Origin: an uncultured Bacillus sp.
Lineage (GTDB): Bacteria > Bacillota > Bacilli > Bacillales_B > DSM-18226
Assembly: GCF_946478885.1 (NCBI RefSeq)
Contig: NZ_CAMLDX010000116.1
Location: forward strand, 1-9,386
Reading direction: 5' to 3'
DNA length: 9,386 bases
Shown here: in pieces, positions 1-5,178 of the stretch
Numbering within the stretch: position 1 is the first letter of the stretch
Layout of the letters: every line of letters begins with the position of its first letter
Position numbers and translations under genes: made by a program
The notes under the pieces: generated by a model
Told to the model about the DNA's origin: nothing
What the model saw: only the letters and a program-made list of their open reading frames with translations
The model's database searches: none

Positions 1-125
1 CCACGTTTTTCCAGCATTTCTATTAAATCACGAAAACTGAGGCTATACCGTAGGCACCATCTAACGGTTAATTAAATCATCTCATGTTGATAATGTTTCC
101 ACTTGAATAGACTTTGCTTTTTCAT
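1..125 (-). pseudogene. IS6-family transposase, N-terminal part, interrupted by a nonsense codon
   Basis: Translation from the ATG at 125 (minus strand) gives MKKQSLFKWKHYQHEMI, then a TAA at 74-72 (codon 18), then in the same frame LTVRWCLRYSLSFRD followed by LIEMLEKRG up to the window edge. The FKWKHY, LRYSLSFRD and ExLEKRG segments match the start of IS6/IS240/IS431-type DDE transposases. That region is the N-terminal zinc-ribbon/HTH part, upstream of the catalytic DDE residues, which would lie outside the window. The stop falls at a position where relatives have an ordinary residue, and one T-to-A change from TTA (Leu) would create it. The next ATG is about 20 codons further on, so a functional protein is unlikely. 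An AAAGGG motif about 11 bases before the ATG may be its ribosome-binding site. The family call is secure; inactivity assumes that the TAA is not a sequencing error. Confidence 0.8.
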
Positions 126-213
126 ATTAATTATGTCCCTTTTGAGTACTAATCAGTATGTTCAAGTTTACGAGACTAATTGCAGATATTTTGAAGTTTT
201 TGTACCAGAGCTC
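1..213 (-). mobile_element. 5' end of an IS6/IS240-family insertion sequence, cut by the window edge
   Basis: The element is recognised from the transposase N-terminus it contains on the minus strand. Read on the minus strand, the sequence starting near 213 begins GAGCTCTGGTACAAAAAC, which resembles the GGxTCTGxxxCAAA style of IS6-family terminal repeats. It lies about 85 bases ahead of the transposase ATG, a plausible distance. The other end is outside the window, so the inverted repeat and the 8-bp target duplication typical of this family cannot be confirmed, and the outer boundary is uncertain by several bases (about 210 to 215). The element is oriented away from the downstream operon. 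Confidence 0.55.
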
Positions 214-248
214 CCGCATTTATGCCTGTTAAGGTTTTGTGAAATTTA

Positions 249-277
249 TTGTTTAGGAATCATTTTTTCGATATTCT
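249..277 (+). promoter_or_regulatory. possible sigma-A promoter for the first operon
   Basis: TTGTTT (249-254) and TATTCT (272-277) are separated by exactly 17 bases and lie in the AT-rich gap between the insertion-sequence end and the first gene. Each box matches the consensus only partly (about 3/6 and 4/6), so this is the best candidate rather than a clear promoter. A TGTGA half-site, as used by FNR/CRP-type regulators, lies just upstream at 238-242 without a convincing second half. It would leave a leader of roughly 125 bases. I see no riboswitch-like structure in the remaining sequence up to the start codon. Confidence 0.25.
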
Positions 278-393
278 AATTTAAATAGAGTAATAAACTT
301 AACAAGTCTACCCCAAACCTATTAATCTCATCATTTCCTCACACACTTCTCTCTGCCCAATCTTCAGAAATTGAATCATTAGTTGATATCATG

Positions 394-400
394 AGGAGGA
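394..400 (+). promoter_or_regulatory. ribosome-binding site that fixes the start of the first oxidoreductase
   Basis: AGGAGGA sits 8 bases ahead of the ATG at 409. It overlaps an upstream in-frame ATG at 391, which has no Shine-Dalgarno of its own. The 409 start is therefore preferred over the longer reading, and it removes six residues (MRRKSH) that do not belong to the family's N-terminus. Confidence 0.85.
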
Positions 401-408
401 AATCGCAT

Positions 409-2427
409 ATGAAAATTACTCGCCATACCTGTCCTAGAGATTGCTTTGATGCCTGCAGTATTTTAGCCCATGTGGATGACCATGGCCGTTTAGTTAAAGT
501 ATCCGGTGATTTGAAACAGGATTACACCAACGGAAAACTATGCTGTAAAGGATATGCCTTTACTCAGTATGTGTATCATGCGGATCGGATTCAACATCCT
601 ATGAAACAAACTTCTCGCTTTTCCGGAAACTGGGAGAAAATTTCTTGGGAGGAAGCAATTGACACGATCTGTCAACAGATTTTATCTATAAAGGATAAAT
701 ACCAAAGTTATCTGCCGATCGCTTATATGAAAGGTGGAGGCAATTATGGTTTATTGGCAGAGGCCACAAGGGGTCTGTTTACTTCGTTAGGGTCTGTTTC
801 CATTGTCAATGCTGCAGGCGCTTTATGTTTAGCGGCTGGTTGGGATGCCCAGCTTCTTGATTTTGGAAAATTTATTTCCCCACAGTCAAAGGAAATGGAA
901 ATGGCTAAAACGATTATTCTCTGGGGAACGAATCCGGTGGAAACAGCTGTTCATCAAATCTCCTTAATTGAAAGAGTGAGAGCCTGTGGAGGAAGGATCG
1001 TGCTTATTGATATTTATCCGTCAAAAACAAGAATCATTGCGGATAAATATATCCAAGTAAGACCAGGCGGTGACGGAGCTCTAGCTTTAGCCATTTTAAA
1101 ACAGCTTTTGTCTACGAAAAAAATCGATATTGATACCGTGAACCAATATTCTGGGTGGCAGGAGTTTTCAAACTGGTTGCTAAATAATGATACTTCCAGG
1201 TTTCATGACATAAGTGGAGTACCTGCTCAAATAGTAGAATATCTAGCTGATTTGATTGGAAACCAGAAGCCGGTGTCATTTTGGTTGGGGCCGGGAATAC
1301 AGCGTTACAGCAATGGCGGGCAGAATATCAGAAATATTCATGCCTTAGTGGTTGCAAGCGGAAATGTTGGTGTTTCTGGTGGAGGTATTTATTTTCCTCA
1401 TACAGATCATTGGAAATTCAATTACAAATTTGATTCGTATGCCAATCATCCTTATGAAGAGAACCGTTTTTTAGGCGTGAACGATTTGGCAGGAAATCTG
1501 GTAAGTTGCCAAAATCCTCCGGTTAAGTTCTTATGGGTAACATCGTGCAATCCGTTTGCCAGAAGCACAAATATTAAACAACTGCGTTCTCAAAGTAAAG
1601 AACTCGATTTCATTGTCACGGTAGATCATTTTTTAACAGATACCGCACAAGCTAGCGACTTGGTTCTGCCAGCGACGACTCTTTTTGAAACATGGGATGT
1701 TGTCGCCAGTTACTGGCACAACTGGGTAGGAATAAATCAGCCTGCGATCGACCCGGTAGGTGAATGTTGTTCAGAGCTGAAAATAGCCTCTTTACTAAGT
1801 AAGAAATTAAATGAACTAAGACCCAATGTGACTTCTTTTCCTTTTAACATTGATGAGGAAAAGTGGTTATCTGAGGAGCTTTCTCCTTGTATCTGTAAAA
1901 AATTAGAAATTGATAGTTATCTTGACTTATTAGAGAGACCTCGTCCTTTAAAAATAAATGAAAAAAAGGAAATCCAATACAGCTTTCAAAATCCAAAGGC
2001 GATGGAGCAAGGGTGCCCGGAAATGCCAATCTTAGTTGCACCTAAAAAGCCGCCAAAGTCTTATCCATATCGATTATTGCTGTTGCATCGACTGGAAACA
2101 CTGAATTCTCAGTTAACAAATATGGAATGGCTGGAAACTGATCAGCCGGAACAAGTGCTTTGGATTAGCCCAAACACAGCGCGGAAAAAAGGAATCACCA
2201 ATGGGCAGAAGCTTATTGTCTATAATGGAACTGGTGAAGTTCAGTTACTGGCTCGAATAAAGCCTTCTTTACAAGAGGATACCGTGATTTGTTACAGTTT
2301 ATTCGACCTTAAAGGGGAAACAATCAATGTGCTAACGGGCAAACAGGAAACGGATTTGGGAAGGCTAAAATTTAAATATCCTGGGGTAGCGTACCATGAT
2401 ACATTTGTCAATATTAGCCGGCTGTAA
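409..2427 (+). CDS. cytoplasmic molybdopterin oxidoreductase (YoaE/YyaE-like, BisC/DmsA superfamily)
   Basis: This is the catalytic subunit of a molybdenum (or tungsten) bis-MGD enzyme of 672 residues, close to the usual size of the leaderless YoaE/YyaE-like group. The protein opens with the [4Fe-4S] motif CPRDCFDAC (Cys8, Cys12, Cys16), and the fourth ligand is Cys45 in LCCKG. The segment GALCLAAG places Cys140 where NapA- and acetylene-hydratase-type enzymes have the metal-ligating Cys, in contrast to the Ser of DmsA. WGTNPVET (about 172-179) and RPGGDGALAL (about 218-227) are cofactor-binding segments. The last 100 or so residues form the molydopterin-dinucleotide-binding domain. There is no Tat or Sec signal, so it should act in the cytoplasm. 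The ferredoxin subunit follows after an 18-base gap and is its probable electron partner. The substrate cannot be read from the sequence; the metal ligand is inferred from motif position only. Confidence 0.9.
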   Translation: MKITRHTCPRDCFDACSILAHVDDHGRLVKVSGDLKQDYTNGKLCCKGYAFTQYVYHADRIQHPMKQTSRFSGNWEKISWEEAIDTICQQILSIKDKYQSYLPIAYMKGGGNYGLLAEATRGLFTSLGSVSIVNAAGALCLAAGWDAQLLDFGKFISPQSKEMEMAKTIILWGTNPVETAVHQISLIERVRACGGRIVLIDIYPSKTRIIADKYIQVRPGGDGALALAILKQLLSTKKIDIDTVNQYSGWQEFSNWLLNNDTSRFHDISGVPAQIVEYLADLIGNQKPVSFWLGPGIQRYSNGGQNIRNIHALVVASGNVGVSGGGIYFPHTDHWKFNYKFDSYANHPYEENRFLGVNDLAGNLVSCQNPPVKFLWVTSCNPFARSTNIKQLRSQSKELDFIVTVDHFLTDTAQASDLVLPATTLFETWDVVASYWHNWVGINQPAIDPVGECCSELKIASLLSKKLNELRPNVTSFPFNIDEEKWLSEELSPCICKKLEIDSYLDLLERPRPLKINEKKEIQYSFQNPKAMEQGCPEMPILVAPKKPPKSYPYRLLLLHRLETLNSQLTNMEWLETDQPEQVLWISPNTARKKGITNGQKLIVYNGTGEVQLLARIKPSLQEDTVICYSLFDLKGETINVLTGKQETDLGRLKFKYPGVAYHDTFVNISRL

Positions 2428-2432
2428 GAAAT

Positions 2433-2438
2433 GAGGTG
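2433..2438 (+). promoter_or_regulatory. ribosome-binding site favouring a TTG start for the Fe-S subunit
   Basis: GAGGTG lies 7 bases ahead of TTG at 2446. The two in-frame ATGs are less suitable: the one at 2431 has no Shine-Dalgarno, and the one at 2440 sits only 1 to 3 bases from this motif. Starting at TTG also puts the first cluster cysteines at residues 13, 16, 19 and 23, exactly as in the DmsB protein encoded further downstream. Confidence 0.6.
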
Positions 2439-2445
2439 TATGAAG

Positions 2446-3009
2446 TTGAATCAGTGGCGATTTTTATTCGATGTGTCGTTGTGTATAGGCTGCCGGTCTT
2501 GCGAAATTGCCTGCCGTAATGAATTTTCACAAGAAGGCGGGGATAAGTGGAGATCGATTAAAGAAGTTGAATTGCCAAATGGTTTTTATTATTTATCTCA
2601 AAGCTGCAATCATTGTGAGAATCCTGAGTGTTTACGAGTTTGCCCGGAAAAATCTTACAGAAAACGAAGAGATGGCATCGTGATGCATGATGCCAAGCGC
2701 TGCAAAGCTTGTGGAAAGTGTGTACGGGCTTGTCCGTTTAAAGCACCTCAATTTTCATATGCCCACAACCGCGTGGACAAATGTAATTTATGCTACCATC
2801 GGTTGGATCAAGGTTTGTTTCCAGCTTGTGTGGAAGCTTGTATGAGTCGCGCTTTAAAGCTTTTACACAAAGATCTTGAAGACCCGGAGGAGAGTGTTAT
2901 CCGGATACCAGGGTGTGGCAATGCTTTATTTACGAAGCCATCGACAAGATTTGTGCTGAAAAATGACAGGCTTGGCATAAAAAACTTAAAAGGTGATTGT
3001 TATGACTAA
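2446..3009 (+). CDS. four-cluster [4Fe-4S] ferredoxin subunit, DmsB/HybA-like
   Basis: This electron-transfer subunit (187 residues from the TTG start) probably partners the molybdoenzyme encoded just upstream. Sixteen cysteines form four motifs in the order seen in DmsB-type proteins: CIGCRSCEIAC (Cys13-23), CNHCENPECLRVCP (54-66), CKACGKCVRACP (86-96) and CNLC plus CVEAC (113-131). The second motif is followed by EKSY instead of the commoner TGA. About 50 residues follow the last cluster, including GCGNALFTKPSTRF, and contain no hydrophobic segment. No membrane anchor is encoded beside it, so electrons are probably exchanged with a soluble carrier; this is inference. The alternative starts ATG 2431 and ATG 2440 would add five or two residues. 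The stop overlaps the start of the next gene by 8 bases, which suggests translational coupling. Confidence 0.88.
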   Translation: MNQWRFLFDVSLCIGCRSCEIACRNEFSQEGGDKWRSIKEVELPNGFYYLSQSCNHCENPECLRVCPEKSYRKRRDGIVMHDAKRCKACGKCVRACPFKAPQFSYAHNRVDKCNLCYHRLDQGLFPACVEACMSRALKLLHKDLEDPEESVIRIPGCGNALFTKPSTRFVLKNDRLGIKNLKGDCYD

Positions 3010-4189
3010 GGAACTTTCAACATTTGCAAATGAAATTGCTTATGCTCAGGCAGATGGCATGGGCATTCAACGAATAGGTCGATTGTTAATGGGGAAATTA
3101 GGAAAAAGAGTCGTGATCACGGATTCTTATGGAAACGTTTTAAGCTTTCATTCCCCTAAACATCAAGATTTACAAACAGAGGAGAAGCTAACCTTGCCAA
3201 GCACTATTCGCCAGTATATGGAAATTCCTATCAAAGGGATTACGGTGATAGGGGATAAAAGAGAGGACATTCTCATTTGGCCGATTCACAAAGAGGGAGT
3301 AATGGGATATTTAGTTGTATTGGCCCATGAAATTCAAGATATGGGCGCAAAGTATGTAGCGATCGCATCAAGAGCATTAATGATTGAGATGGTTCGGAAA
3401 CAGGAAATATACGAAAGTATTCAGAAGTATAAGGATGACTTTATCCGTGATATTCTTTTCAATAATTATGACGGTTTTGATACAGCATTTCGATCTGGAA
3501 AAATGTGGGGTTGGAATTTTTCCGTCCCGTATATTGTCATGTTGATGGACATAAACACAAGAGAAATTGATATTGATCAAATAAGACCGATCGTCGAAAA
3601 ACAATTATTGTCCATCAGCCCCCAGTGTATTATCGGTAAAATTGGAAACTCCCTTGTCATTTTATACCCTGTAACTGAACAAAAACAAACTACATGGAAA
3701 AGTGGCATCCAGAAGTTATATAAGCAGGCAATGGAGCAACTTCATGAGATCTCTTTTTCTCTAGGGGTTGGTAAATATTACGAAGATACCAATATGCTGT
3801 ACCGAAGCTATCAACAGGCAAAAATTGCTTTGGAGCTTGGAGAATTATCAAAACTGCTGGGCGTAGCTTTTTTTGAAGAATTAGGGGCAGTCCGCTTATT
3901 TTACAATCAAAGTGAGCAGGAATTAGAGGAATTTATTGATGAAGTATTAGGACCTATCATCAAATATGATGCGGAAAAGGATAACGACTTGCTGCAAACG
4001 TTGTGGGAGTATTTTCGGGCTGATACGAATATTACGGTTGCTACGCAAAATCTATTTATTCATAGTAATACCCTTCGATATCGATTGAAAAAAATTGAAG
4101 AATTACTGAGCAAAAGTCTTGATGATATTGAAACCAAATTTAATATATACAGTGCCCTGAAAGTAGCTGCAATTTTAGGAAAGCTCTAA
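3002..4189 (+). CDS. PucR/CdaR-family transcriptional regulator
   Basis: This is a 395-residue activator-type regulator. Roughly residues 10-130 look like a GAF-like sensory region (RVVITDSYGNVLSFHS, then LIWPIHKEGVMGYLVVLAHE). A connecting helix (YESIQKYKDDFIRDILFNN) leads to a degenerate GGDEF-like domain at about 170-300, recognisable by FSLGVGKYYEDTNMLYRSY and QQAKIALELG. The C-terminal 65 residues are the PucR-type HTH, with LFIHSNTLRYRLKKIEELL as its helix-turn-helix core. The ATG at 3002 is chosen because AGGTG (2991-2995) lies 6 bases upstream; a GTG at 2993 would fall inside that ribosome-binding site. The gene overlaps the ferredoxin gene by 8 bases and is the last gene of the unit, so it probably controls its own operon in response to a small ligand. 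Members of this family sense purine-derived compounds, sugar diacids and others; the ligand here is unknown. It may also act on the downstream dms operon, for which there is no direct evidence. Confidence 0.88.
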   Translation: MTKELSTFANEIAYAQADGMGIQRIGRLLMGKLGKRVVITDSYGNVLSFHSPKHQDLQTEEKLTLPSTIRQYMEIPIKGITVIGDKREDILIWPIHKEGVMGYLVVLAHEIQDMGAKYVAIASRALMIEMVRKQEIYESIQKYKDDFIRDILFNNYDGFDTAFRSGKMWGWNFSVPYIVMLMDINTREIDIDQIRPIVEKQLLSISPQCIIGKIGNSLVILYPVTEQKQTTWKSGIQKLYKQAMEQLHEISFSLGVGKYYEDTNMLYRSYQQAKIALELGELSKLLGVAFFEELGAVRLFYNQSEQELEEFIDEVLGPIIKYDAEKDNDLLQTLWEYFRADTNITVATQNLFIHSNTLRYRLKKIEELLSKSLDDIETKFNIYSALKVAAILGKL

Positions 4190-4239
4190 TCAAGCCTTCC
4201 ATTTTGAAGTGGATTGTTTCAGGTGAATAATTTGTGAAG

Positions 4240-4269
4240 TCTCCAAAAAAGCAACATCTTTTTTGGAGA
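4240..4269. repeat. perfect 11-bp inverted repeat (TCTCCAAAAAA / TTTTTTGGAGA)
   Basis: The arms at 4240-4250 and 4259-4269 pair perfectly around an 8-base loop (GCAACATC), about 50 bases after the stop of the regulator gene. The T-run is part of the stem and none follows it, so this is not a standard intrinsic terminator. It could be a weak termination or RNA-stability hairpin, or a protein-binding palindrome. Confidence 0.6.
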
Positions 4270-4323
4270 AGAATGATTTCGATTTCATATACTTGTAATG
4301 AATTTTTATTTTTTTAAAGGCTT

Positions 4324-4369
4324 AGTCATTTCGTTTGTATGTTGATTACAAACGGATGGCTTTTTTTTT
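4324..4369 (+). terminator. rho-independent terminator of the first operon
   Basis: CGTTTGTA (4332-4339) pairs with TACAAACG (4347-4354) around a 7-base loop. The stem extends outward through AGTCA/TGGCT with one bulged T and G-U pairs, and is followed directly by nine T (4361-4369). It lies 135 bases beyond the regulator stop. It should separate the regulator unit from the chaperone-dmsABC operon. Confidence 0.85.
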
Positions 4370-4400
4370 GGTCTTATTTCCAAATGAATAATGGGAAGTC

Positions 4401-4428
4401 CTGACGTAACATAAAAGTAGGCAATAAA
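4401..4428 (+). promoter_or_regulatory. weak promoter candidate for the chaperone-dmsABC operon
   Basis: A promoter is expected between the terminator ending at 4369 and the ATG at 4475. The best pair I can find is CTGACG (4401-4406) and AATAAA (4423-4428) with a 16-base spacer, each matching about 4/6 of the sigma-A consensus. This is poor, and an activator (for example FNR-, ResD- or PucR-type) would probably be needed. No clear TGTGA-N6-TCACA palindrome is present; AATTTCACA at 4436-4444 is only a half-site. Confidence 0.2.
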
Positions 4429-4474
4429 GGTTAAGAATTTCACATTAAAAAACTTTTCGAAAGGAGTTGAAAGA

Positions 4475-5167
4475 ATGGAGTCTCCTAATGCAATTCTTTT
4501 ATTAGAGGAAAGATTATACGCTTACGATTTGCTAAGAAAAACTTTTTTAGAGGAACCGGTAAAAGATTTTTGCCAACTGCTTCTTGATTACGATGTCATT
4601 CGGTCCTTTCCTTTTTCCAATGAAAGTCAACGGATTAAAAAAGGAGTTGATCAAGTTCAAAGGTATCTTGAAAGTAACCAGCTAAGTGAGGAAGAAACTT
4701 ACCAAGATTTGCACTGGGATTATACCCGTTTATTTATTGGTCCTAGGTCGCTGCCATCCCCGCCATGGGAATCTGCTTATTTAAATAAGGAGCGCCTATT
4801 ATTTCAAAAAGAAACGTTAGAAGTGCGGAAATTTTATTTAAAGTATGACTTTCTCCCAAAATACTTTGGAACCGAAGCAGATGATCATGTTGGTCTTGAG
4901 CTGGATTTTATGTACCGGTTATGTCAGGAATCAATCTTAACATATCAAAGTAACGATACGAATCATTACTTTATTACCATTCAAGATCAAATGGCATTCT
5001 TAGAAAGGCATCTTGCCAGCTGGATTCCTCGTTTCAGCCAGGATGTCTATCATCATGCAGAAACTGATTTTTATAAAGGAATGACCAGCATCCTTAAAGG
5101 ATTTATCGAACTAGATGGTTTGGCTTTGAAAGAGCTGAACGGAACACTAGTAAAAAGTTATTGTTGA
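4475..5167 (+). CDS. TorD/DmsD-family molybdoenzyme maturation chaperone
   Basis: This is a 230-residue cytoplasmic protein of the all-helical TorD/NarJ chaperone family, close to the usual length (about 200-230). Diagnostic segments are DYTRLFIGPRSLPSPPWES (about 82-100, the LFxGP...PPWESxY signature) and EADDHVGLELDFM (about 134-146, the family ExDHxGxELxFM motif). Such proteins bind the twin-arginine leader and the unfinished apo-enzyme, helping bis-MGD insertion and preventing early export. It is the first gene of the operon and lies 11 bases ahead of dmsA, its obvious client. AAAGGAG at 4460-4466, 8 bases ahead of the ATG, supports the start. It might also serve the leaderless oxidoreductase of the first operon, but nothing in the sequence shows this. 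Confidence 0.92.
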   Translation: MESPNAILLLEERLYAYDLLRKTFLEEPVKDFCQLLLDYDVIRSFPFSNESQRIKKGVDQVQRYLESNQLSEEETYQDLHWDYTRLFIGPRSLPSPPWESAYLNKERLLFQKETLEVRKFYLKYDFLPKYFGTEADDHVGLELDFMYRLCQESILTYQSNDTNHYFITIQDQMAFLERHLASWIPRFSQDVYHHAETDFYKGMTSILKGFIELDGLALKELNGTLVKSYC

Positions 5168-5178
5168 GGTGATGAGAA

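Noticed and set aside
180..228. A hybrid promoter formed by an outward-facing -35 in the insertion-sequence end driving the first operon
   Set aside because: TTGTAC (200-205) and TTGCAG (180-185) are weak -35 candidates, and neither has a recognisable -10 at 16 to 18 bases. The TTGTTT/TATTCT pair further downstream is better.
384..391. TGATATCA palindrome just before the first operon's ribosome-binding site
   Set aside because: It is only 8 bases long in AT-rich DNA and is not repeated near the other operon, so there is no support for an operator.
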